Source of the DNA: Anaerocolumna xylanovorans DSM 12503 | GTDB taxonomy: Bacteria; Bacillota; Clostridia; Lachnospirales; Lachnospiraceae | Reading direction: 5' to 3' | Assembly: GCF_900143645.1 (NCBI RefSeq) | Contig: NZ_FRFD01000003.1 | Span: 558,001-622,000, forward strand | Length of the DNA stretch: 64,000 nucleotides | Shown: positions 24,795-33,028 of the stretch, one piece after another | How the letters are laid out: every line of letters begins with the position of its first letter | Position numbering within the stretch: the stretch's first letter is position 1 | The notes under the pieces: model-generated | What the model saw: the letters and a program-made list of their open reading frames with translations, nothing else | Database searches by the model: none | What the model was told of the DNA's origin: nothing | Position numbers and translations under genes: made by a program

Positions 24795-25874
24795 ATGAAG
24801 AATTTAAAAAGATATACAATAGCCTTAAAGGTGTTAATCCTTCTTATGATTATCAATACTGTCATTGGAGGAAATTACGTATTTACGGTCTGTACTTATA
24901 TATTTATTTGCTTATTAATGATTATGAGAACGCTGCTGGTGCCATCGGAGAGCAAGGTGAAAATATGCCTGATTCCGACATATATTGCAATTATGTCCTT
25001 GCAGATAATCTATATAACCCGGGTGGCTTTTCATCCCGGGCAAACGGAAATAAACAGGCTGATAGGCAGAATGTTCGGTGCTGCTGTTATTTGGTTTCCC
25101 TTTCTGGTGGAGCGGTTTGTAACTATCAATAAATATGCTGATTTTTATCTGCCGTCCGCCCAGGAGGTGGCAAGCATCAGCTTTTCGGATATCAAAGCCG
25201 GCAGGGATAAGATAATCGGTACGATGGAGACATTAAAAAAGGCAGGGAAAGCATTTTCTGTTGAGAATCTGATGACATTAAAGGACGATCTGTACCGTCA
25301 CAATTCCTTTGAATATATCAATAAGGGCGTGCTGACGGAAGAATATTTTGAAGAAGCCGGGAAGTGGCTTGAGGACGGAAATATATACATCATCCTGTCC
25401 AATACCGGAAGCCCTGCCAGTGAAATTATCTCTACCTTTACCAGGAAGGAATACAATCATGCATCCTTGTCTTTTGACCCGGAACTAAAAACCATCATCA
25501 GCTATAACGGAGGAGAAAGGGTTTATCCGCCGGGGCTTAATTATGAGATGCTGGATTTTTTCAATAAGAAAGAGGATGCTTCTATTCTTGTGTACAAGCT
25601 TCCCTGTACCAGGAAGCAAAAGGAGATAATTCTTGAAAAGGTAAAAGAAATCAACCGGGACGGAAGTGCCTACAACCTTATGGGGCTTGTCTTAAAATAT
25701 TCCAATAAGCCCAATATTATGTTCTGCTCCCAGTTTGTCCATAAGATGCTTACCATTGCCGGGATATCCTATTTTGATAAAAAAGACGGTGAGGTAAAAC
25801 CTACGGACCTGATTGAGATGGATTATTACCGGAAGCTGCAATTTATGTATGAAATGAAACTTAACGAAGAATAG
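24795..25874 (+). CDS. Membrane-anchored permuted NlpC/P60-like (YiiX-type) protein
   Basis: 359 residues. Four hydrophobic helices lie in the first about 115 residues, then a soluble domain. The domain has HASLSFD with His222 before a C-terminal FCSQFVHKM with Cys311, that is His first and Cys last, the order of the circularly permuted papain-like YiiX/YebB family. These are thought to be cysteine amidases, peptidases or acyltransferases acting on lipids or cell-wall peptides. The ATG at 24795 follows AGGAG; a GTG at 24768 is less likely. Stands alone before a carbonic anhydrase gene. Function not known. Confidence 0.7.
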   Translation: MKNLKRYTIALKVLILLMIINTVIGGNYVFTVCTYIFICLLMIMRTLLVPSESKVKICLIPTYIAIMSLQIIYITRVAFHPGQTEINRLIGRMFGAAVIWFPFLVERFVTINKYADFYLPSAQEVASISFSDIKAGRDKIIGTMETLKKAGKAFSVENLMTLKDDLYRHNSFEYINKGVLTEEYFEEAGKWLEDGNIYIILSNTGSPASEIISTFTRKEYNHASLSFDPELKTIISYNGGERVYPPGLNYEMLDFFNKKEDASILVYKLPCTRKQKEIILEKVKEINRDGSAYNLMGLVLKYSNKPNIMFCSQFVHKMLTIAGISYFDKKDGEVKPTDLIEMDYYRKLQFMYEMKLNEE

Positions 25875-25912
25875 TAAATAAAGTTTGCAGATGCAAAAGG
25901 AGAAATTGCCCT

Positions 25913-26455
25913 ATGCTGGAGGAAATACTTGAATTTAATAAAGAATTTGTGGAAAAGAAAGAATATGAAAAGTACTTAACAAGTAAATTTCCAAATAAGA
26001 AGATAGCAATTGTTTCCTGCATGGATACCAGATTGACAGAGCTTTTGCCTGCGGCGCTGGGGTTAAAAAATGGGGATGCCAAGATTATAAAAAATGCCGG
26101 CGGAATCATATCACATCCCTTTGGAAGTGCCATACGAAGTCTTCTGATCGGAATATATGAGCTGGAGATAGAAGAGATACTGGTAATCGGTCATACAGAT
26201 TGCGGAGCCAGACATACCGACAGCAGCAAAATGATAGAAAAGATGAAGGAAAGAGGCATAACTTCAAAAAATATTGACATGTTAAAATATTGCGGAGTCG
26301 ATTTTGATTCCTGGCTTGGAGGCTTTGCCAATCTGGAGGCTTCCGTCAGGAAATCTGTGGAGGTAATTAAAAAGCACCCTTTGATTCCGGAAAGTGTAAA
26401 GGTGTATGGTTTAATCATTGACTCGGTTACAGGGGAATTAAACAGAGTTGTTTAA
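25913..26455 (+). CDS. Beta-class carbonic anhydrase
   Basis: 180 residues. Interconverts carbon dioxide and bicarbonate. Zinc ligands Cys36 (SCMDTR), His94 and Cys97 (GHTDCGARH) and the Asp38-Arg40 dyad are all present. The short form with a GGxISHPFGSAIRSLL middle resembles the YtiB/Rv1284-type beta enzymes. It lies 38 bp after the previous gene with AAAGGAG in front, so the two may be co-transcribed. Confidence 0.93.
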   Translation: MLEEILEFNKEFVEKKEYEKYLTSKFPNKKIAIVSCMDTRLTELLPAALGLKNGDAKIIKNAGGIISHPFGSAIRSLLIGIYELEIEEILVIGHTDCGARHTDSSKMIEKMKERGITSKNIDMLKYCGVDFDSWLGGFANLEASVRKSVEVIKKHPLIPESVKVYGLIIDSVTGELNRVV

Positions 26456-26536
26456 TCTCCCATTCAGGTATGGTTCTTATCTTGTATTATCCATCCATAT
26501 AATTTATAATAAAAAGGCAGTAAGTATAAAAGCGGA

Positions 26537-27799
26537 ATGAATGAATTGGAAACGAGTGGATTACAAGTGGTAGAATATATTAAAAAACAATTGATATTCC
26601 AGGGAGTTAATGAGGTATGGTCCGTATGCATAACCAACGGTATAATGGTCCTTCTCATTGCTTTAATAAGCCTGGCATTATATACGGCTGTCAAACGGAT
26701 CGTCTTAAAAGTGATGGAAACCGTTGCGGCAAAAAGTAAAACAAAGTGGAGCGATATTCTCCTGGAGAACAGGGTGTTAGACCGGCTGATACGGATTGTG
26801 CCTGCACTGGTAGTGCATGCCTTTGCGCCTGCGTTTCCCGCTTACCGGATATGGATTCAGAGGATAGTCCTTTGTTATATTATTTTTGTTATCTTACTGG
26901 CACTTGATAAGCTTTTGGATACGGTAAATGATATTTACAGTAATTTTGAGGTATCAAAGGTCAGACCTATTAAGGGGTATCTGCAGGTAATAAAGATTAT
27001 TGCATATATTATCGGCATTATTGCAATTATCGGGGTATTGTTAAACCGTTCACCCTGGATTCTTTTAGGGAGTATCGGCGCAGCTTCTGCCGTACTTTTG
27101 CTGGTCTTCCAGAACTCCATACTGGGCTTTGTGGCTGGCATCCAGCTGACCTCCAATAATATGGTGCAGCTGGGAGACTGGATTGAAATGCCAAAGTACA
27201 GTGCTGACGGTGAAGTAAAGGAGATTTCCCTCCATACGGTAAAGGTTCAGAATTGGGACAAAACCATAACAACCATACCTACCTATGCCTTAGTATCGGA
27301 ATCCTTTAAGAACTGGAAGGGCATGGAGGAAGCAGGAGGAAGAAGAATTAAACGTTCCATCTGCATTGATATGACAAGTGTCAGATTCTGCACAGAAGAA
27401 ATGCTTGAGAGATTTGGGCATATCCAATATATCAAAGAATATATAAAGGCGAAGGAAAATGAAGTCGAAAGCTATAACAAAGAGCATGGTATAGATTCCA
27501 CGGACATGGTAAATGGCAGACACCTGACCAATATTGGTACTTTTCGGGCATATGTGCAGAGCTATCTAAAAAGTCACCCAAAGATACATCCGGGAATGAC
27601 ACAGATGGTAAGACAGTTAGAACCTACTGAAAAAGGTATTCCAATTGAAATATATGTATTTGTAAGCGGTACCGCATGGGCGAATTATGAGTCTGTGCAG
27701 GCTGATATATTTGATCATATTTTGGCGGTAATTCCGGAATTTGATCTTAGGATATTCCAGAATCCAACCGGCTATGATTTGAAAAATATAACTAACTGA
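26537..27799 (+). CDS. MscS-family mechanosensitive channel
   Basis: 420 residues. Four to five helices in the first about 190 residues, the pore-lining helix with SIGAASAVLLLVFQNSILGF at about 175-200, then the cytoplasmic beta domain (VQLGDWIEMPKYSADGEVKEI, THTVKVQNWD-like strand reading LHTVKVQNWDKT). The long C-terminal part (about 255-420) matches the YbdG/YkuT-type larger MscS proteins, which protect against osmotic downshift. The start codon lacks a strong ribosome binding site, so the N-terminus is less certain. Confidence 0.88.
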   Translation: MNELETSGLQVVEYIKKQLIFQGVNEVWSVCITNGIMVLLIALISLALYTAVKRIVLKVMETVAAKSKTKWSDILLENRVLDRLIRIVPALVVHAFAPAFPAYRIWIQRIVLCYIIFVILLALDKLLDTVNDIYSNFEVSKVRPIKGYLQVIKIIAYIIGIIAIIGVLLNRSPWILLGSIGAASAVLLLVFQNSILGFVAGIQLTSNNMVQLGDWIEMPKYSADGEVKEISLHTVKVQNWDKTITTIPTYALVSESFKNWKGMEEAGGRRIKRSICIDMTSVRFCTEEMLERFGHIQYIKEYIKAKENEVESYNKEHGIDSTDMVNGRHLTNIGTFRAYVQSYLKSHPKIHPGMTQMVRQLEPTEKGIPIEIYVFVSGTAWANYESVQADIFDHILAVIPEFDLRIFQNPTGYDLKNITN

Positions 27800-27812
27800 T
27801 ATTCACGAAAGG
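27797..27812 (+). repeat. Half copy of the hairpin-RBS element
   Basis: TGATATTCACGAAAGG matches the 3' arm and ribosome binding site of the full element exactly, but the 5' arm is absent: the upstream sequence is the end of the mscS-like gene (stop codon TGA at 27797-27799 forms part of the match). Confidence 0.6.
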
Positions 27813-27825
27813 CATGGCTATTAAT

Positions 27826-28437
27826 ATGAGTGACGATAAACCTGATTTATACGAACAATTTTCCCGTCTTGAATGGCTGGTAAGAAGATATCAGCTGCAA
27901 AGCTTAAGGGAATTCGGGCCGATGGCAAATCCGCATAAGGGACAGGGAAGAATTCTTGCGCTTTTAAAGATGAAGCCGGAAATCAGCCAGAAGGATTTAT
28001 CTTCCATATTAGATATAAGATCCCAGTCCCTGGGAGAACTGCTGGCGAAATTGGAGCGAAGCGGTTTTATTACCCGTACTCCCTCACAGCAGGACCGCAG
28101 GGTCATGGATATAAGTTTGACGGAGGCCGGGAGAAAAGCGGCTAACCAAACCGGACAAGAGACAGAAGAGGATACTATTTTTGGCTGTCTGAAAGAGGAT
28201 GAGCAAACCTTGTTGGGTAAGTTTTTTGAACGCATTATTGGAGATTTGGAAGAAAAATTCGGAGGTGAAGAATGGAATTTTCACCGAAGAGATTTTCATG
28301 GGGGATTTCCTTTTGACAGGAACGGTTTTGAACATCTTAGAAGAGGGCAATTTGGTCAGAGGGCTAATGATACCGGGGATAACAGATCGGGCTTTCATAA
28401 CAGGCGCAGTAATACAGAACACCCGGAAAAAGAATAA
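27826..28437 (+). CDS. MarR-family regulator with long polar C-terminal tail
   Basis: About 204 residues: winged HTH at about 35-105 (ISQKDLSSILDIRSQSLGEL, wing QDRRVMDISLTEAGRKAA), coiled region, then a tail of some 60 residues rich in Phe, Arg, Asp, Gly and His. The start could be 27814 or 27826; the second is preferred because GAAAGG ends only one base before 27814. A paralogue with its own tail follows at 28578. Known MarR proteins usually end near residue 150, so the tail is unusual. Target unknown. Confidence 0.8.
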   Translation: MSDDKPDLYEQFSRLEWLVRRYQLQSLREFGPMANPHKGQGRILALLKMKPEISQKDLSSILDIRSQSLGELLAKLERSGFITRTPSQQDRRVMDISLTEAGRKAANQTGQETEEDTIFGCLKEDEQTLLGKFFERIIGDLEEKFGGEEWNFHRRDFHGGFPFDRNGFEHLRRGQFGQRANDTGDNRSGFHNRRSNTEHPEKE

Positions 28438-28498
28438 GACTGTCAGATACGCTGGTTTGAAGAAAATTCGAAGCAGCGTAATTTTTTGAAAATTCCTA

Positions 28499-28546
28499 TT
28501 GACAATATAGAAAGGTACCTTTATAATACAGAAATAAAGGTACCTT
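28499..28546 (+). promoter_or_regulatory. Promoter with two GGTACC palindromes before the second MarR gene
   Basis: TTGACA (28499-28504), 17-bp spacer, TATAAT (28522-28527). The palindrome AAAGGTACCTTT (28511-28522) fills the spacer and AAGGTACCTT (28537-28546) follows 25 bp downstream, centre to centre. This is an autorepression layout like that at 23328 but with a different operator sequence. Confidence 0.8.
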
Positions 28547-28577
28547 ATTAAATCAAAAGCAGATAGGAGAATAGAGT

Positions 28578-29171
28578 ATGGAATATAATAAAAAAAGCTT
28601 AAACGAATTAATATTTACAGTAGATATGATGCTTCACAGAGCTCAAGGCGGAAGGAATCACGGATCCTGCTTCATGGGAAATCAGATGGAACAGGTGTTG
28701 ATCCTGCTTCAGGCAAAACAGAGTGCAACAAGCAAGGAACTTTTAGAAGAGCTTGAGCTTCATCCGAAGGACTTGAATAAGTGGCTGGAAAGGCTGGAGG
28801 ACGGCGGATTGATCGAGTTAAACACAGCGGAGGAAGATAAGACTCTTCTGAAAGCAGAATTAACCCAGGCAGGAAAGAAAGCCGCAAGGAAAGCAGAACA
28901 AAGAAGGGCAGAAGCTGCGAAAGCTTTTGAGTGTCTTAGTGAGGAAGAAAAAGAAAACCTTCAAAAGATATTGCTTCATTTGGCAGAGGACCTGGAAATG
29001 AAACTAAAAGAGGAAGACGACCCGGACAGGGATGACTTTTGGGACAGATCCGATCTATGGGATAGAGAGGGACTTTGGAATAAAGCCGGTATTGGTAATG
29101 TGGGAGAATTTTGTAATAGAAACGGTCATTCACATAATGAGATGAGACACCGGTATTTTGGCGGGAGATAG
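28578..29171 (+). CDS. MarR-like regulator with acidic/Trp-rich C-terminal tail
   Basis: 197 residues: winged HTH at about 30-100 (ATSKELLEELELHPKDLNKW), a Lys/Glu-rich helix at about 95-140, then an Asp/Trp/Arg-rich tail with the repeated pattern DDFWDRSDLWDREGLWNKAG and a His-rich end. Related to the preceding MarR protein in architecture but clearly diverged. TAGGAG precedes the ATG. Probably autorepressed through the GGTACC palindromes; no obvious target gene lies downstream. Confidence 0.75.
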   Translation: MEYNKKSLNELIFTVDMMLHRAQGGRNHGSCFMGNQMEQVLILLQAKQSATSKELLEELELHPKDLNKWLERLEDGGLIELNTAEEDKTLLKAELTQAGKKAARKAEQRRAEAAKAFECLSEEEKENLQKILLHLAEDLEMKLKEEDDPDRDDFWDRSDLWDREGLWNKAGIGNVGEFCNRNGHSHNEMRHRYFGGR

Positions 29172-29173
29172 AT

Positions 29174-29239
29174 TGAAAAATGCGTTGCATTTTCAAATTT
29201 CTATTTGGGCGGTATCGCAAGTAAACTTGCGGTACTGCC
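29174..29239. repeat. Two-hairpin repeat, copy 1
   Basis: Hairpin one: TGAAAAATGC, GTT, GCATTTTCA. After 12 bases, hairpin two: GGCGGTATCGCAAG, TAAA, CTTGCGGTACTGCC. A related pair in the same order occurs at 34532-34600. No T-run follows, so it does not look like a standard terminator. Confidence 0.7.
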
Positions 29240-29252
29240 TAGAGATTAGAAG

Positions 29253-29337
29253 AAAGTTCAATAAAGCGGATTTTTCCAACGTGAAGGTAGCGGCTTCTCC
29301 CAGACATTAGAAAAATCCATAGCAGTTTTAGAACTTT
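29253..29337 (-). terminator. Long inverted repeat at the end of the oxidoreductase gene
   Basis: Outer arms AAAGTTC (29253-29259) and GAACTTT (29331-29337), inner arms GGATTTTTC (29268-29276) and GAAAAATCC (29310-29318). It overlaps the last codons of the minus-strand gene ending at 29328. Termination is a guess; the loops are large. Confidence 0.4.
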
Positions 29338-29720
29338 ATGACCTTAGGCTCCTCGGTAAAAGAGCAGATTGTTGCAATGGCATCCTTTAAGTAAAGCACT
29401 TCCATGATACCGTCATCAGCAGAGTACATTCCGGTTAAGGAAGGGTTTTGGGCAAGCATTTCTTCACGGGCAGCCAGACGATTATCATGGACAGCTACGC
29501 CCTCTAAACGAATCCACTTGCCCTTATCCATACCGGATATTTCAAATTTGGGATTTGCTAATAACTGTTTAAACACGTTTTTTTTATTATTTGTTGTAAT
29601 ATAGAGCTTGCCTTTATATTCAGCTACGGCACCAAAGGGTCTGACGCGGGGCTGCCCTTCCTCACAGGTTGCAAGATAAAAGGTCTGACATTCTCTTAAA
29701 AATTCTAATATTTCCTTCAT
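29328..29720 (-). CDS. Pyridoxamine 5'-phosphate oxidase-like flavoprotein
   Basis: 130 residues forming one split-barrel FMN-binding domain. LATCEEGQPRVRPFGAVAEY and LYITTNNKKNVFKQL are the typical N-terminal barrel strands and FMN phosphate region; SGMDKGKWIRLEGVAV is the central strand. Small proteins like this are usually FMN or F420-type reductases of unknown substrate. GAAAGGAG precedes the ATG. It is divergent from an HxlR regulator across a 42-bp palindrome, a common pairing for redox genes; co-regulation is inferred. Confidence 0.82.
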   Translation of the reverse strand: MKEILEFLRECQTFYLATCEEGQPRVRPFGAVAEYKGKLYITTNNKKNVFKQLLANPKFEISGMDKGKWIRLEGVAVHDNRLAAREEMLAQNPSLTGMYSADDGIMEVLYLKDAIATICSFTEEPKVIKF

Positions 29721-29799
29721 TAAAACAATTGCTCCTTTCGAAATGAGATGTTATAATTGGTTTACGGTTTAATTATATATACTGTAAATAAAAGTACAA

Positions 29800-29841
29800 G
29801 TACGATATTTTGTGATACCGGTATTATTTATGATACTGTAC
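29800..29841. promoter_or_regulatory. 42-bp imperfect palindrome between oxidoreductase and HxlR genes
   Basis: Centred on TACCGGTA at 29820/29821, with matching ends GTAC...GTAC and several paired positions between. It lies 16 bp before the hxlR-like start and 80 bp before the divergent gene, the expected place for an HxlR operator. Confidence 0.55.
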
Positions 29842-29856
29842 GAAAGAAGGAAAAGA

Positions 29857-30213
29857 ATGAAGAAAGAGCTATTTGGTGTATGCCCATATGTAACTTCTCA
29901 AAAGATTTTAACAGGAAAGTGGTCCATGTACATCCTCTATCTGCTAAGTGAAGGGCCGGTAAGATTTAATGAACTGCAAAGAAGACTGCCGGAGGAGATG
30001 ACACATGCGACACTATCCCGTCAGCTAAAGCAATTGGAGGAAGAAGGGCTGATTCTACGGCATGAATATGAGCAGATACCGCCAAAGGTAGAGTATTCTT
30101 TAAGTGAAATAGGTGAGAAGTTTAAGACTGTGCTTGAAGCTCTGGAAATCTGGGGAAATGAATATATTAAATGGATAACGGATAAAAATAGGAAAGGGAC
30201 AGCCAAAAGCTAG
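29857..30213 (+). CDS. HxlR-family winged-helix regulator
   Basis: 118 residues with the HxlR core: CPYVTSQKILTGKWSMYILYLL, RFNELQRRLPEEMTHATLSRQL, and the wing PPKVEYSLSEIGEKFKTVLE. Start taken at 29857 because GAAGGAAAAG lies just upstream and the protein then begins MKKELFGVCPY, usual for the family. HxlR proteins often control adjacent flavin or thiol-stress genes; the conserved Cys near the start may act as a redox sensor (inference). Divergent from the FMN-binding protein gene. Confidence 0.88.
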   Translation: MKKELFGVCPYVTSQKILTGKWSMYILYLLSEGPVRFNELQRRLPEEMTHATLSRQLKQLEEEGLILRHEYEQIPPKVEYSLSEIGEKFKTVLEALEIWGNEYIKWITDKNRKGTAKS

Positions 30214-30357
30214 CCCCTTTTGTCATTTAATAAAATTTAATGATAATGAGGCTGTGTGATGTAATCATCTGTGTGATGCAATCACAGATTAAAACCTGTG
30301 AATCGGTATAATTAGAATCCAATAACGGTTAAAGGTGATAATAATATAGGAGGTTAT

Positions 30358-31641
30358 ATGGTTGGAATCGTGTTGACAAGTCACATAAGCTTTGTTTTGG
30401 TTTTTCTGGAGGGATTACTATCCTTTTTCTCACCCTGCGTAATTCCTCTGCTTCCGGTTTATATGAGCTATCTGGCAGGAAGTGCAGGAACAAATAAGGA
30501 GGGTATTATCGTTTATGAGAGAAGGAAGGTATTCTTAAATACGGCCTTTTTTGTTTTAGGTATATCCTTTGCATTTCTTTTGCTTGGAACATCTTTTACC
30601 TTATTAGGAAAGCTCCTGGGAAGCTACCGCTTCATGCTTATAAGGATTAGCGGTGTTCTAATTATTCTTTTAGGACTGGTGCAGTTGGACTTTATCCAAT
30701 TCTCCTTCCTGCAAAAAGAGAGAAAGATGCATTTTAATACGGCAGATAAAGAAGCGAATCCATTGGTCGCTTTTATTCTGGGCTTTACTTTCAGCTTTGC
30801 ATGGACTCCCTGTATCGGCCCGGCCCTCTCTTCGGTTCTGATATTAGTATCAGGAGCTAAAAGTACGGTTATAGGTTATTTACTGATATTTGTTTATGCC
30901 GCAGGATTCCTGCTTCCTTTTTTGCTGCTTGGATTGTTCACCACCCAGGTACTAAATTTTTTAAGGGAGAAGAAAAAGCTGGTTAAGTATACCATTAAAG
31001 CCGGAGGAATACTCCTTATAGTAATGGGACTAATGACTTTTACCGGCTACATGAATGGAATATCCAGCTATCTTAACAGGGCACAGGCAGTTAAGGAGAA
31101 TAATGTGGTAAAATCCGATCAAAGTGAAAGCGAAGAAGAGGATACGGAGACGGAAAATAAAACAGAAGAGAAAGCGGCAGCGAAAACCGATTCTAAGACA
31201 GACTTTACGCTGACGGACCAATACGGCGATACACATACACTTTCAGATTATAAGGGCAAGGTGGTATTTCTGAATTTCTATGCTACCTGGTGCCCGCCCT
31301 GCAAGAAAGAGCTTCCTGACATTGAGAAGCTCTATAAAGAATACGGTTCAAATGAGAAGGATGTGGTATTCTTAGGAGTAACGAATCCAAAAAGCAAGGA
31401 TTATCCGAATAATTCAGATGAGGATAAGGACTACATAAAGTCCTTTTTGGAGGAAAAGGAATATACCTTCCCGACATTATTTGATGAAACGGGAGAAGTC
31501 TTGCAAAAGTATGGAATATCGGCTTTCCCGACTACCTTTGTATTTGACAGGGACGGTAACCTGTTGGGGTATGTTCCTGGAATGATGACAGAGGACATTA
31601 TGCACAATGTCATCAACCAGGCACTGGAAGCGGGTAAATGA
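30358..31641 (+). CDS. CcdA-type membrane electron carrier fused to a thioredoxin domain
   Basis: 427 residues. Residues 1-235 are CcdA/DsbD-beta-like with about six helices and the paired cysteines Cys27 (FFSPCVIPLLP) and Cys152 (FAWTPCIGPALS). A Glu/Lys-rich linker (about 248-275) leads to an extracytoplasmic TlpA/ResA-like thioredoxin domain with the active site W-C312-P-P-C315 and the cis-Pro in SAFPTTFVF. It moves electrons from cytoplasmic thioredoxin to the outside and delivers them through its own thioredoxin domain to oxidised proteins or peroxides. AGGAGG lies five bases before the ATG. Followed by a convergent Crp/Fnr gene. Confidence 0.9.
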   Translation: MVGIVLTSHISFVLVFLEGLLSFFSPCVIPLLPVYMSYLAGSAGTNKEGIIVYERRKVFLNTAFFVLGISFAFLLLGTSFTLLGKLLGSYRFMLIRISGVLIILLGLVQLDFIQFSFLQKERKMHFNTADKEANPLVAFILGFTFSFAWTPCIGPALSSVLILVSGAKSTVIGYLLIFVYAAGFLLPFLLLGLFTTQVLNFLREKKKLVKYTIKAGGILLIVMGLMTFTGYMNGISSYLNRAQAVKENNVVKSDQSESEEEDTETENKTEEKAAAKTDSKTDFTLTDQYGDTHTLSDYKGKVVFLNFYATWCPPCKKELPDIEKLYKEYGSNEKDVVFLGVTNPKSKDYPNNSDEDKDYIKSFLEEKEYTFPTLFDETGEVLQKYGISAFPTTFVFDRDGNLLGYVPGMMTEDIMHNVINQALEAGK

Positions 31642-31681
31642 AGAAAGCCTGAAAGGACAGAAAGCAGCGCCTTATGCGGTG

Positions 31682-32341
31682 TTAAAGCAGTTCAAAATAG
31701 TTCTTGTGAAATGCTATGATGCCTTCCTCCCTTAGCCTGCTAAGCTCTGTGGACATGGCGCTGCGGTCAATGCACAGGTAATCAGCCAGTTCCTGACGGT
31801 TATAAGGTATGATAAAGGTGTTGCTCTTTGCCTTCATAGCCTGCAGGGACAGATAGGATAATAACTTATCCTTTGTGCTGCGGCAGGAGAGATGTTCAAT
31901 CTTTTGCATGAGCATTACATTCTTATCGGCCAGTATACGCACCATATTGCTAATAAGGGCAGTATGAAAGCTGCAGGGAGAGGCAGAGGAATTTATAATA
32001 TTCTTACAGTCGATAAAGAGGATTCGGGTATTTTCTGCCGCTACAACACTGACAGGAAGCTTGTGGGCAGCAGCAAAAGCAAAGGATTCCGCAAACATAT
32101 CCGAAACAGTCATTTTGGAAATAATGGTGCGGTTTCCCCAGTAATCTTCTTTGATAATGATAACACTTCCGGACAGAACAACACCTATTTGGGGCATGGG
32201 ATTTCCGGCCATATAAATATAGGCGTCTTTTTTATATTCCATTTCTTTTGCATCAAGGCAGGAGAGCATGGAATCAAATTCTTCATCTGCAATCCCGGAA
32301 AAAAGCGGGCATTTATTTAAAATTTCATTTCTTATTTTCAT
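31682..32341 (-). CDS. Crp/Fnr-family regulator
   Basis: 219 residues: cyclic-nucleotide-type beta barrel at about 15-120, dimer helix at about 125-150, and C-terminal HTH with YNRQELADYLCIDRSAMSTEL. No N-terminal cysteine cluster for an iron-sulfur centre and no typical cAMP-binding Arg-Ser pair is evident, so ligand is unknown. GAAAGGAG precedes the ATG. Divergent from the cupin gene (102-bp gap), which is the likely target, as in several Clostridia where a Crp-type regulator lies beside a cupin. Confidence 0.88.
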   Translation of the reverse strand: MKIRNEILNKCPLFSGIADEEFDSMLSCLDAKEMEYKKDAYIYMAGNPMPQIGVVLSGSVIIIKEDYWGNRTIISKMTVSDMFAESFAFAAAHKLPVSVVAAENTRILFIDCKNIINSSASPCSFHTALISNMVRILADKNVMLMQKIEHLSCRSTKDKLLSYLSLQAMKAKSNTFIIPYNRQELADYLCIDRSAMSTELSRLREEGIIAFHKNYFELL

Positions 32342-32443
32342 ATGGCCTCTCCTTTCGTTGTAAAAACAACGGATATATTTTCTATATCATAGTATAATAA
32401 TGGCTAAGAAGTCAATAAGAGTTATGGAAAAGGAGGAATTATT

Positions 32444-32785
32444 ATGTCAGCACAATATTTAAAAAATATTAATTTTGAACAAACGCTGAAACTGATGGAT
32501 TTGGTAGAGTATCAGCCGGGGCAGGTGGTTAGCCGTACTCTTGTTCAAAATGACCATGTTGGAATTACTTTATTCTCTTTTGATAAAGGAGAGCTAATCA
32601 GCACCCATGCTTCTACCGGAGATGCTCTGATTAATGTCTTAACGGGTAAAGCGCGTATCACCATCGGCGGGAAGGACTATACCCTTGCAGAAGGAGAGAG
32701 CATTGTTATGCCCAATAATGTTCCTCATGCCGTATATGCTGAGGAAAAATTCAAGATGCTGCTTACGGTTGTATTTCCCTACTAA
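32444..32785 (+). CDS. Single-domain cupin protein
   Basis: 113 residues making one small beta barrel. Cupin motif 1 is reduced (STHASTGDALINVLTGKARI) and motif 2 is PNNVPHAVYAEEKFKML. Two His residues (about H47 and H97) and a Glu could bind a metal. GGAGG precedes the ATG. Divergent from a Crp/Fnr regulator, so probably controlled by it; function not known. Confidence 0.82.
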   Translation: MSAQYLKNINFEQTLKLMDLVEYQPGQVVSRTLVQNDHVGITLFSFDKGELISTHASTGDALINVLTGKARITIGGKDYTLAEGESIVMPNNVPHAVYAEEKFKMLLTVVFPY

Positions 32786-32809
32786 GGCAGTGGGTAAAGG
32801 AAAAGTATA

Positions 32810-32847
32810 AAAAAGGCTGTTCTGGATGAAAACAGGACAGTCTTTTT
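32810..32847 (+). terminator. Terminator after the cupin gene
   Basis: AAAAAGGCTGT.CTG pairs with CAG.ACAGTCTTTTT around an eight-base loop (two imperfect pairs) and ends in T's. Confidence 0.75.
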
Positions 32848-33028
32848 CAGCGCAGTGTGCCGGCAAGGCTGGACCACGCAAACTTATTGCAGAATAGTAC
32901 CAGGAATGTTAAAATAATAAACAAAAAGGATGAAGAGAATTTGAATGCCAGAATACCCTTGACTTATTAAAATGTAATGCTTTTGAGGTGGCAGGCTAAG
33001 TAACTTTACTATTCAGGAAAGGAATAAC

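Noticed and set aside
27814..27825. ATG at 27814 as start of the first tailed MarR protein
   Set aside because: GAAAGG ends only one base before it, which is too close for initiation; 27826 is preferred, though its spacing of 13 is long.
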